NCBI GenBank assembly: GCA_013372875.1 | Contig: JABXIW010000081.1 | Coordinates: 1 to 40,468, forward strand | Origin: Gammaproteobacteria bacterium | Lineage (GTDB): Bacteria; Pseudomonadota; Gammaproteobacteria; Enterobacterales; Kangiellaceae | Direction: 5' to 3' | Length of the DNA stretch: 40,468 nucleotides | Shown: one piece after another, positions 8,154 to 15,622 of the stretch | How the letters are laid out: each line of letters begins with the position of its first letter | Position numbering within the stretch: the stretch's first letter is position 1 | Translations under genes and position numbers: made by a program | Notes under the pieces: generated by a model | Told to the model about the DNA's origin: nothing | The model's input: only the letters and a program-made list of their open reading frames with translations | The model's database searches: none

Positions 8154-10595
8154 TTACAGTGGGTAAAGTTGTAAATTTTTAGCATAGGGCGAAGCCGCAA
8201 CTACCGACTCAGGAAATCCTGCTTCAATGGCTTGATTTAAATATATTTTTCCTTGAACCAAGTCGCCTAGTTGAGCTTCAGTTTTTGCTGCTAAAAATAA
8301 GATATTAGGATCTTGGGGGCTTAAACTAATGGCGATCAGTAAGTTACTCTTTGCTTCAGTATCATTGTTTGTTTTAGCATGACACCATGCTATAACGGCT
8401 CTAGCATCTGCATCATTTGGTACTTTGGTCAGCTTTTCAGAGGCCAAGTCGAGTGTGTGCTGATAATGGGACTGAGCCTCTTCCTTGTACTCAATAGTTT
8501 GATCTTTTGTATCTGCTAGATTTAACCAATAAAGATATTGTCTAGGAGTTTGCTTGATGGCTTTTAGGTAATAATTGGCAGCCTTAGAATAATCTCCATG
8601 ATAAAACCACATGGTTGCAATATTAGACAGTGCTATATCATCTTCTTCAAATTTAAGAGCTTCTTGGTAGGCTAATGCAGCTTTATCAAATTCAGATTTA
8701 AAAAAATAGGCATTGCCTAAATTGACATAACCATTAGTTTCATTGGGAATTAAAGCAACAACTTCTTCGTACGCATCGATGGCTTTTTGCCACTTCCCCT
8801 GACTTAGATAAATGACACCTAATTGATTTTTAAGTTTCCAATAGTTAGGTTCTACTAAAAGTGCTTGATTTAAATAGTCTATAGCCGTATCAGGGTTACC
8901 ATTTTTATTTTCTATCCAAGCTCGAGTATATAAAACTTCAACGTCACTTGGGTTAATGGCTTGAGCAGACGATATGTATTGTTCTGCTAATCTGAAATCT
9001 CCTTTAGACGTATGAAGCGATGCTAGAGCAAGCAAAGTTTCTATATTTTTAGACTCTTTCTCATTTGTCTTCGAACATTCATTTTCAGCTTGTTCGAATA
9101 AGTCAGAGTCAAATTTTAAGTAGTACATACTAAAGTAAGTTTGGCATAAAGCTGCAATGGCAGGGGTAAAGTTATTTTGTTGAGAAAGAATGTTTTTAAG
9201 GAGCTGCTCAGCTTCTTTTAGTCGCTCCATATTAGAAGGCTTTTTTAATATCCCCTTAGCTTGTAAATATAGAGGGTATAGCTCTTTTTTAGGTTTGGTG
9301 GAAATGTTAACGAGTGAAACAGGATCTAAGGGTTTATCTAAAAACTGAGATAAAGAATCCAATATTTGGCGATTACCTATTAATAAATCATTGTAGCTTA
9401 AATTAAAAATTTGGCTCCAGAGCTCATGCCCTGTATCACTATCTGAAATCCACATGGATACCTTTATTTGATCATTATTGCGATTGATGCTGCCTTCTAA
9501 TATCCAGTTAGCATTTAAAAGATTTCCTATTTCTTGCAATGATAAATTTGAATTGTCTAATGCTTGTGATGAGCGTCGCGAGATCACATTGATATCGGGG
9601 ATTTGCGAAATATTATTAAAAATATCTTCGCTTAAACCGCTCACAAAAGTCTGATGTTCACCGCTAACGCTAACGTTTTTGAATGGTAAAACGGCAATAG
9701 TGGCGTTTTCTTTGGTTTCTATGGTCGGAATAAAGCGCCATAACCCAGCGGCGATTACCGTTAGAAAGACCAGCGAAGCAAGTTTTAAGGTAATCGGTGT
9801 GGTGGGGTATAACACAGTATCCGAGTAGTCTTTAAGTGCTTGATTAACTTCATGAATTTTATCGGGATCGATAATAAACTCTTTTTGCTCGATTTTACTT
9901 TGCGAGTTAACCAATGGTTGCAGCGCTTGCTCTACCACTTTGATTTCACGATTTTGAATGGCTTGCTTAACGGTTTTGGTAGTAACAATAGCGCCTGGTT
10001 GTGAGTCAATGGCCAGTGCTCTAGCTCTGGCGATTTCATTGGTTTCGTCTTGTTGTTCAGTTTCGGCGCGCGCTTCGATCACCGAAATTTTTAAAGGCAA
10101 TTTGAGCTGCTGGGAATGATTTTGAATTCGAATGGCATAACGTAAGGCATCGATGCTGTTTTCGAATAAAATCATAAAGTCTTTATCGTAAACTTTATCT
10201 TCTTGAGCATTAAAATCTTCTGCCCATAACACATAATCACGGAAGCGATCTTTGCGCTGCTGCGGAGCGAGTGTGTTATCAAGACTGGCATGGAAAATGA
10301 TCGGAATGGCTTGGATATCTAATAAGCTAGGATGCGGTAGCTCTTTGGTTTTGACGATGCCGCGCTGAGTAATGTCGAAAACCCAGGATAGAATCGCGGT
10401 TACGGGTAAACCAACCACTAAGACTAAGAACAGGGCTTTTAATACCCAATTAGGAGTATCAAAAGTATCTGCTAACACATCGGCAACTTGGACGATCAGC
10501 CAAGAAACTGCGATATAGGCGACAACGACCTGAACGACCTTTCGCCGCTTGATCTCTTGGATGAATGTTTGCCAATTCGTTCTTTTCGTTTTCAA
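8154..10595 (-). CDS. Membrane protein with degenerate class III cyclase domain, FlgO/TolB-N-like domain and TPR repeats (paralogue 2)
   Basis: This is an 813-residue protein. Two N-terminal membrane helices (22-41, 51-72) are followed by a cytosolic segment (about 95-215). That segment keeps the outline of a class III nucleotide cyclase domain: FMILFENSIDALRYAIRIQN matches the 'FLAVF..AVDALRAAL.IQ' region, and RARALAIDSQPGAIVTTKTV matches 'AARL..LA.PGGIVVS..V'. The metal-binding aspartates and the catalytic Asn/Arg are not where a working enzyme would have them, so it is probably a pseudo-cyclase or ligand-sensing relic. A third helix (267-288) leads to a periplasmic FlgO/TolB-N-like domain (about 298-400, AVLPFKNVSVSGEHQTFVSG) and TPR repeats to the C-terminus. 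It is paralogous to the protein at 4764-7034. A small tail-anchored protein is encoded just downstream. Confidence 0.8.
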   Translation of the reverse strand: MKTKRTNWQTFIQEIKRRKVVQVVVAYIAVSWLIVQVADVLADTFDTPNWVLKALFLVLVVGLPVTAILSWVFDITQRGIVKTKELPHPSLLDIQAIPIIFHASLDNTLAPQQRKDRFRDYVLWAEDFNAQEDKVYDKDFMILFENSIDALRYAIRIQNHSQQLKLPLKISVIEARAETEQQDETNEIARARALAIDSQPGAIVTTKTVKQAIQNREIKVVEQALQPLVNSQSKIEQKEFIIDPDKIHEVNQALKDYSDTVLYPTTPITLKLASLVFLTVIAAGLWRFIPTIETKENATIAVLPFKNVSVSGEHQTFVSGLSEDIFNNISQIPDINVISRRSSQALDNSNLSLQEIGNLLNANWILEGSINRNNDQIKVSMWISDSDTGHELWSQIFNLSYNDLLIGNRQILDSLSQFLDKPLDPVSLVNISTKPKKELYPLYLQAKGILKKPSNMERLKEAEQLLKNILSQQNNFTPAIAALCQTYFSMYYLKFDSDLFEQAENECSKTNEKESKNIETLLALASLHTSKGDFRLAEQYISSAQAINPSDVEVLYTRAWIENKNGNPDTAIDYLNQALLVEPNYWKLKNQLGVIYLSQGKWQKAIDAYEEVVALIPNETNGYVNLGNAYFFKSEFDKAALAYQEALKFEEDDIALSNIATMWFYHGDYSKAANYYLKAIKQTPRQYLYWLNLADTKDQTIEYKEEAQSHYQHTLDLASEKLTKVPNDADARAVIAWCHAKTNNDTEAKSNLLIAISLSPQDPNILFLAAKTEAQLGDLVQGKIYLNQAIEAGFPESVVAASPYAKNLQLYPL

Positions 10596-10622
10596 AGCTA
10601 TGCCTTCATACCAATAACTACC

Positions 10623-10641
10623 ATGGAGCAGAGGTCTCCAT
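10623..10641. repeat. Short inverted repeat in the leader of the 813-residue TPR gene
   Basis: ATGGAG (10623-10628) and CTCCAT (10636-10641) flank a 7-base loop, 28-46 bases upstream of the leftward start codon. It could fold in the mRNA leader or bind a small dimeric regulator. There is no T-tract, so it is not a terminator. Confidence 0.45.
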
Positions 10642-10756
10642 AGTGCTTATTGCGCATAGCCTAAAACGGGGAGTTTATTGTGTGTTGCATCACTCCCTCG
10701 ATGAATTACTCACTAGAACGCAATTATCCTAGCATGCTTGTGAGGCATTACCTAGC

Positions 10757-10780
10757 AATCAATGCAAATTTGCATTGATT
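10757..10780. promoter_or_regulatory. Perfect 24-bp palindrome, candidate operator
   Basis: The half-site AATCAATGCAAA is followed directly by its exact reverse complement with no spacer. The palindrome lies near the middle of the divergent region, about 160 bases from the TPR-gene start codon and about 155 from the clpS start codon. It lacks a T-tract, so a terminator role is unlikely. A symmetric site of this kind normally binds a dimeric regulator; which one is unknown. Confidence 0.6.
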
Positions 10781-10874
10781 TTGTGAACTTAATTACCTTA
10801 TTAATCAAAGAGATATGTAGTTTTACCTGTAAAAACTAGCAAAATATTCGAAATGAAAAATTTTCTTGAATAAC

Positions 10875-10904
10875 TTGGTTTTAGCCCCATTTTAGTTCCA
10901 TAAT
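10875..10904 (+). promoter_or_regulatory. Possible sigma70 promoter of clpS-clpA
   Basis: TTGGTT (10875-10880) and CATAAT (10899-10904) are separated by 18 bases, predicting a start near 10911 and a leader of about 24 bases before the clpS ATG. The match to consensus is moderate, and A/T-rich sequence lies upstream. Other hexamers nearby could serve. Confidence 0.35.
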
Positions 10905-10934
10905 AGAAGTAAGTAGAGTTTTACTAGTTGTTCG

Positions 10935-11267
10935 ATGAGCGGAAAAGATAAGTTTGAAAATGAGCGTGATCACGGTTTAGCGGTAGCTGATGCTAAACCT
11001 GAAGTGAAACAACCGCCAATGTATAAAGTCATATTATTAAATGATGACTATACGCCGATGGATTTTGTGGTCGAAGTCTTGCGAAAGTTCTTTGGGCTGC
11101 ATGAAGAAGACGCTACTCGCATCATGCTTCAGGTGCATCACGACGGCAAAGGCATTTGCGGGATTTTTACCCCTGATATTGCCGAGACCAAAGTGGTTCA
11201 GGTGAATGAATTTGCTCGCGCTCATGAGCATCCATTGATGTGTGTGATGGAGCCAAATGACGACTAA
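10935..11267 (+). CDS. clpS: ATP-dependent Clp protease adaptor ClpS
   Basis: This 110-residue adaptor delivers proteins with N-terminal Leu, Phe, Tyr or Trp to ClpA. After a flexible N-terminal tail (1-27, the part known to enter the ClpA pore) comes the folded core: [20 protein letters not shown] with the N-degron-binding NDD at 36-38, [12 protein letters not shown] with pocket histidine H68, and the closing HEHPLMC segment. All the residues expected for recognising the substrate amino group are present. It is the first gene of the clpS-clpA pair (gap 28 bases). The N-terminal residue-adding enzymes Bpt and Aat are encoded 3-5 kb downstream, so the whole pathway except ClpP is nearby. Confidence 0.97.
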   Translation: MSGKDKFENERDHGLAVADAKPEVKQPPMYKVILLNDDYTPMDFVVEVLRKFFGLHEEDATRIMLQVHHDGKGICGIFTPDIAETKVVQVNEFARAHEHPLMCVMEPNDD

Positions 11268-11295
11268 AACTTTGCAACCAGCATTGAGGTGATAA

Positions 11296-13578
11296 ATGTT
11301 AGATAAAGAATTGGAACAGTCCTTAAATAAGGCTTTTCATAAGGCGCGCGAAAAGCGTCATGAGTTCATTACCATCGAACATTTGATGCTTGCCCTGTTG
11401 GATAACAAGGATGCGTTGGAAGTCTTGAAAGCCTGTGAAGTGAATCTTGGTACTTTGCGCACCGATTTAGAATCATTTGTGGATAAAACCACGCCTTTGT
11501 TTTCTGAAGAAGATGTGGATTTTGAAATCCAGCCGACCATTGGTTTTCAGCGTGTTTTGCAAAGAGCAGTGTTTCATGTGCAATCCTCAGGCCGTGATTC
11601 GGTCACTGGTGCCAATGTTTTGGTGGCCATGTTTAGTGAACCAGAGTCTCAAGCAGTCTATTTATTATCTAAGCAGGACATTTCGCGCCTGGATGTGGTG
11701 AATTTTATTTCTCATGGCATTGGTAAATCTGAAGATGATTTGCAATTGGGTCATGATGATGAGGTTGACGAAGAATCAGAAGCGGTTGAAGAAGCAAGAC
11801 CATTAGACCAATATGCGGTAAATCTGAACCAATTGGCACAAGATGGCAAAATTGATCCGCTGATTGGGCGTGCTTATGAGATTGAGCGAGTGGTTCAAAT
11901 TTTAAGCCGTCGCCGTAAAAATAATCCTTTGCTTGTTGGCGAAGCGGGTGTTGGTAAAACCGCTATTGCCGAAGGTTTAGCAAAGCGAATTGTCGATCAA
12001 GCCGTGCCAGAAGTTATTGCCGATGCAGTGGTTTACAGCTTAGATTTAGGCGTTTTATTGGCGGGCACTAAGTACCGTGGCGACTTTGAAAAGCGCTTAA
12101 AAGCCGTGTTAGCTCAGCTCAAGAAAGAAACCAACGTTATCTTATTTATTGATGAAATTCACACCATAATCGGCGCTGGCGCAGCTTCGGGTGGTTCGAT
12201 GGATGCTTCCAATTTGATCAAGCCAGTCTTGGCTAATGGCGATTTGCGCTGTATTGGCTCAACCACTTACCAAGAATATCGTGGTATTTTTGAAAAAGAT
12301 CATGCCTTAGCGCGCCGCTTCCAAAAGATTGATATAAAAGAGCCGACCATTGATGAAACCATTCAAATTTTGGAAGGCTTGCAAGATCGCTATGAAAAGC
12401 ATCATGGTGTTAAGTATCAGTCTGCAGCTTTAAAGGCAGCGGCTGAGTTAAGTGCAAAGTATATTACTGATCGTCAACTACCGGACAAAGCAATTGATTT
12501 GATTGATGAGGCTGGAGCACGACAAAGAGTTGTGCCCGAAGCGGAACGTAAGTCGGTGATTACGGCTTACGAGATTGAACAGGTTGTGGCCAAAGTGGCG
12601 CGCATTCCTGAGAAAACGGTTTCCACATCGGACAAAGAATTGCTGAAAAATCTTGAGCGTAATTTAAAGATGGTGGTGTTCGGACAAGACAAGGCTATTG
12701 ACACCTTATCGGAAGCGATAAAGTTGTCGCGCGCAGGCTTAGGCCAAGAAAACAAACCTGTGGGCTCATTCTTATTTGCTGGCCCAACAGGTGTGGGTAA
12801 AACCGAGGTGACCAAGCAGTTAGCGCGCTTGATGGGCGTTGAGTTGATTCGTTTTGATATGTCGGAATACATGGAGCGGCATACGGTTTCGCGCTTGATT
12901 GGTGCGCCACCAGGTTATGTGGGCTACGATCAAGGCGGCTTATTAACCGAAGCGATCAATAAAAATCCGCACGCGGTACTATTGTTGGATGAAATCGAAA
13001 AAGCACATCCAGACGTTTTCAACTTGTTGTTGCAAGTGATGGATAACGGTACCTTGACTGATAATAACGGTCGTAAAGCTGACTTTAGAAATGTTGTATT
13101 AGTGATGACCTCAAACGCTGGCGCACAAGAGTTAGCCAAAGGCTCAATGGGCTTTAAAGGTCAGGATGATTATTCGCGCGACAATATCGAAGCGATTAAC
13201 AAGACTTTCTCGCCTGAGTTTAGAAACCGTTTGGATTCTATTGTTTGGTTTAAAGCCTTGCCGCCAAAAGTTATTTTATCGATTGTTGATAAATTCTTAA
13301 CTGAGTTACAAGGTCAGCTGGATGATAAGCAAGTGAACTTGCACGTTAATGATGCAGCTCGCCAGCACCTTGCTGATATTGGCTACGATATTCGTATGGG
13401 CGCACGCCCCATGGAGCGGATCATCAGCGATAGCATTCGTAAGCCATTGGCCAATGAATTGTTATTTGGTGACTTGACTCAAGGTGGGGATGTGTACGTC
13501 AGCTTAGTGAACGGCAAGCTGGATATCCGAATTGAGCCACATCGTGAAAAACTACCTGCTAGTGCAGATGTCGAATAA
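11296..13578 (+). CDS. clpA: ATP-dependent Clp protease ATP-binding subunit ClpA
   Basis: This 760-residue AAA+ unfoldase works with ClpP. The N-domain (about 1-145) binds ClpS. D1 carries Walker A GEAGVGKT (215-222) and Walker B LFIDEIH; D2 carries Walker A GPTGVGKT (496-503) and [15 protein letters not shown]. The pore motifs KYRGDFEKR and GYVGYDQGG are intact. There is no ClpB-type middle coiled coil, which fits ClpA rather than ClpB. The ClpP-docking tripeptide is MGF (618-620) where E. coli ClpA has IGL, within the general hydrophobic-G-hydrophobic pattern. The gene follows clpS by 28 bases and ends 14 bases before a strong bidirectional hairpin terminator. ClpP is not in this window. 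Confidence 0.97.
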   Translation: MLDKELEQSLNKAFHKAREKRHEFITIEHLMLALLDNKDALEVLKACEVNLGTLRTDLESFVDKTTPLFSEEDVDFEIQPTIGFQRVLQRAVFHVQSSGRDSVTGANVLVAMFSEPESQAVYLLSKQDISRLDVVNFISHGIGKSEDDLQLGHDDEVDEESEAVEEARPLDQYAVNLNQLAQDGKIDPLIGRAYEIERVVQILSRRRKNNPLLVGEAGVGKTAIAEGLAKRIVDQAVPEVIADAVVYSLDLGVLLAGTKYRGDFEKRLKAVLAQLKKETNVILFIDEIHTIIGAGAASGGSMDASNLIKPVLANGDLRCIGSTTYQEYRGIFEKDHALARRFQKIDIKEPTIDETIQILEGLQDRYEKHHGVKYQSAALKAAAELSAKYITDRQLPDKAIDLIDEAGARQRVVPEAERKSVITAYEIEQVVAKVARIPEKTVSTSDKELLKNLERNLKMVVFGQDKAIDTLSEAIKLSRAGLGQENKPVGSFLFAGPTGVGKTEVTKQLARLMGVELIRFDMSEYMERHTVSRLIGAPPGYVGYDQGGLLTEAINKNPHAVLLLDEIEKAHPDVFNLLLQVMDNGTLTDNNGRKADFRNVVLVMTSNAGAQELAKGSMGFKGQDDYSRDNIEAINKTFSPEFRNRLDSIVWFKALPPKVILSIVDKFLTELQGQLDDKQVNLHVNDAARQHLADIGYDIRMGARPMERIISDSIRKPLANELLFGDLTQGGDVYVSLVNGKLDIRIEPHREKLPASADVE

Positions 13579-13591
13579 ATCTAAAAGCAAT

Positions 13592-13620
13592 AAAAAAGGC
13601 ACTCAATGAGTGCCTTTTTT
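13592..13620. terminator. Bidirectional rho-independent terminator between clpA and infA
   Basis: Six A residues, the arm GGCACTC, a 3-base loop, the arm GAGTGCC and six T residues form a symmetric hairpin that can stop transcription from both sides. It sits between convergent clpA (ends 13578) and infA (ends 13655). Confidence 0.93.
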
Positions 13621-13654
13621 ACTTAATGATCAAATCATTAATGGCAAAGAAGTA

Positions 13655-13873
13655 TTAACGTGCGCGGAAGGTAATTCTACCTTTTGATAAGTCATACGGG
13701 CTGATTTCAACAGTTACCGTATCGCCAGTTAAAATACGAATATAGTTTTTACGCATTTTTCCAGAAATATGCGCAGTTACTACGTGACCATTTTCAAGTT
13801 CAACTCGAAACATGGTATTGGGTAGAGTTTCCAGCACTTTGCCTTCTAACTCAATTACATCTTCTTTTGCCAT
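13655..13873 (-). CDS. infA: Translation initiation factor IF-1
   Basis: This 72-residue single OB-fold protein binds the ribosomal A site during initiation. The frame is open further upstream, to 13930, but the ATG at 13873 gives exactly [20 protein letters not shown], the conserved IF-1 start, and the canonical family length. The rest ([47 protein letters not shown]) is standard. It is transcribed leftwards, convergent with clpA and separated from it by the terminator at 13592-13620. A good sigma70 promoter lies at 13957-13985. As in E. coli, infA sits between clpA and aat, although here bpt lies in between. Confidence 0.98.
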   Translation of the reverse strand: MAKEDVIELEGKVLETLPNTMFRVELENGHVVTAHISGKMRKNYIRILTGDTVTVEISPYDLSKGRITFRAR

Positions 13874-13956
13874 ATAAATTCTATACCTTTGTAGCCTAAC
13901 AAGTTTGCCTTTGGTTTTGCCCAATGGCATTGACTATGTGTTCAAAAAACGCGCGT

Positions 13957-13985
13957 ATAATGCACTATTTGACCAATAATCGCAA
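13957..13985 (-). promoter_or_regulatory. Probable sigma70 promoter of infA
   Basis: Read on the minus strand: TTGCGA, 17 bases, then CATTAT with an upstream TG (extended -10 character) and a GC-rich discriminator (ACGCGCG). This predicts initiation near 13950 and a leader of about 77 bases. The GC-rich discriminator fits a growth-rate-regulated translation gene. Confidence 0.5.
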
Positions 13986-14042
13986 AGTATTTTAGCCAAA
14001 ATAGCTGAATCGGGGCTGAATTAGCGGAAAAAGCGCTTAGAC

Positions 14043-14771
14043 TCAAGATTTATCGAATGGCTGCCAACGGTTGTTCACAAAAACCTCGGCGGGTTGATAG
14101 TGGCTTTTATAGCTCATTTTGCCACAGTTTTGGATGTAATAACCCAAGTAGCAATAAGGCATTTTCTGTCTCTGACACAGTTCGATGGTTTTTAAGATGA
14201 GATACACGCCAAGGCTTTTATAGCGGCTTTCGAGATCAAAAAAGGAATAGACCGCTGATAAGCCGTCGTCGAGAATATCCAAAGCCATTACTGCTACTAG
14301 ATTGCCATCAGGATCTTTGGCTTTTAGCAGCAGTGTATCGCACCATTCGGAAAACAAAAATTCATCATATTGTTGAAACGAAGGCGGGTACATGTCGCCA
14401 TCTTGGTGTCTGCTGCAAATGTATTTTTCATACAGCTCGTAATCTTCCGCGTTGGCTTTGGCCGTGGCCAATTCGGTGCGCAATTCGGATAAGTTTTTTA
14501 AGATGCGTTTTTGCGACTTGGATGGCGTGAAGCTTTGGCTGATCACGCGATAAGTCCAACAAGCGTTGCAAGCGTTGCACTGCGGTCGATAAACATGATT
14601 GCCGCTGCGGCGAAAGCCTAAGCGGCTCAAAGCCGAGTAAAGATTGTTGTCAAAGTCCATGCTCGGATCGGCAAATACCGAGATCGAGGTTTGATCCTCT
14701 AAATAACCGCAAGCGTGCTCAGGCCCTGCATAGAGCTTTATGTGCTGAGTATCTTTTTGCTTGTCGGTCAT
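14043..14771 (-). CDS. bpt: Aspartate/glutamate leucyltransferase Bpt (arginyltransferase family)
   Basis: This 242-residue enzyme transfers leucine from Leu-tRNA to N-terminal Asp or Glu, creating a degron read by ClpS-ClpA. The family marks are present: CGYLEDQTSISVFADP near the start, the cysteine cluster CNACNACWTYRV (about 65-76) after GFRRSGNHVYRP, the GNAT-like core (LLKAKDPDGNLVAVMALDIL, YSFFDLESRYKSLGVYLIL), and the CYLGYYI..C.KMSYKSHYQP end. The length is typical. It follows aat by 21 bases on the same strand, the common aat-bpt operon of gammaproteobacteria. E. coli lacks this gene, so this organism can process acidic N-termini that E. coli does not. Confidence 0.95.
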   Translation of the reverse strand: MTDKQKDTQHIKLYAGPEHACGYLEDQTSISVFADPSMDFDNNLYSALSRLGFRRSGNHVYRPQCNACNACWTYRVISQSFTPSKSQKRILKNLSELRTELATAKANAEDYELYEKYICSRHQDGDMYPPSFQQYDEFLFSEWCDTLLLKAKDPDGNLVAVMALDILDDGLSAVYSFFDLESRYKSLGVYLILKTIELCQRQKMPYCYLGYYIQNCGKMSYKSHYQPAEVFVNNRWQPFDKS

Positions 14772-14792
14772 AACAGGATACTAAAAATACCA

Positions 14793-15515
14793 CTACCAAT
14801 CTCTAAGTTCTGTTTCTACTTTAAACAAATCTTGTGGTTGCTGCCAGTTTCTGTGTGTATCCAAAAGTTGCAGAAAATTATCACGACTGATATCCACTGC
14901 GCCCAATGAATACAAATGCTCATTGGGCACTTGGCAATCGATCAGGATGAACCCCGCCTGTTTTAGATAATGCGTTAAATGGGCTAAGGCAATTTTAGAA
15001 GCATCAGGAGCTAGGCTAAACATGGACTCACCAAAGAAAAACTTACCCAAACTAACGCCATAAAGCCCGCCAACGAGTTGATTGTCTGAGTCATAAACCT
15101 CTACTGAATGAGCAAAGCCTTGTTGATGCAGATTGATATAAGCCTGCTGCATTTCGGGCAAAATCCAAGTTTCTGCTTGCTTGGCTCTGGGCAGGGAGCA
15201 ACTGCTTATAACTTGTGAAAAATTGGTATTGAGTCGAACGCTAAAGTCACCTTTTTTTAGTTTGCGCTTTAGCGACTTAGAAATATGGATAGGCGTTTCA
15301 TCGGTGAGGTTAAAGACGCAGCGCGGATCGGGTGACCACCATAATATTGGTTCGCCTTCGCAAAACCAGGGAAAAATGCCATGTCGGTAGGCTTGAATCA
15401 GTCGCTCAGTAGATAAGTCGCCGCCAATCGCCAATAAACCATTTGGCTCATCTTGGGCAAACTCAATCGGCGGAAAGCCGATGAATTCATTGAGTTGATA
15501 TAAAGGCTTATCCAT
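14793..15515 (-). CDS. aat: Leucyl/phenylalanyl-tRNA-protein transferase
   Basis: This 240-residue cytosolic enzyme adds Leu or Phe from aminoacyl-tRNA to N-terminal Arg or Lys. Signature segments are complete: NEFIGFPPIEFAQDEPNGLL, AIGGDLSTERLIQAYRHGIF, PWFCEGEPILWWSPDPRCVF, HSVEVYD, LVGGLYGVSLGKFFFGESMF and DCQVPNEHLYSLGAV. The start ATG gives a normal N-terminus. It is upstream of bpt in the same operon and divergent from rhlE (107-base gap that must hold both promoters). Together with clpS-clpA this covers N-end tagging and recognition. Confidence 0.97.
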   Translation of the reverse strand: MDKPLYQLNEFIGFPPIEFAQDEPNGLLAIGGDLSTERLIQAYRHGIFPWFCEGEPILWWSPDPRCVFNLTDETPIHISKSLKRKLKKGDFSVRLNTNFSQVISSCSLPRAKQAETWILPEMQQAYINLHQQGFAHSVEVYDSDNQLVGGLYGVSLGKFFFGESMFSLAPDASKIALAHLTHYLKQAGFILIDCQVPNEHLYSLGAVDISRDNFLQLLDTHRNWQQPQDLFKVETELRDW

Positions 15516-15622
15516 GAATAAAGCAAAATCAAGGTTACTTTGAGCCTTATAATATCAGAACTAATGGCTTTGACCATGCGCCTCAGGTAAGCTGGCGATA
15601 TATTTTTTAACATGAGTCATTA

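Larger units (their letters stand above)
10596..10934. other. Divergent intergenic region between the TPR gene and clpS
   Basis: These 339 bases hold the 5' regions of two divergent genes. I see a perfect 24-bp palindrome at 10757-10780 (listed separately) and a smaller inverted repeat at 10623-10641 (ATGGAG, 7-base loop, CTCCAT) within the leader of the leftward TPR gene. A possible sigma70 promoter for clpS lies at 10875-10904. No small gene or RNA is evident. Confidence 0.6.

Noticed and set aside
13874..13930. 19-residue upstream extension of infA
   Set aside because: IF-1 is 72 residues beginning MAKEDV almost everywhere; the extension is part of the leader.
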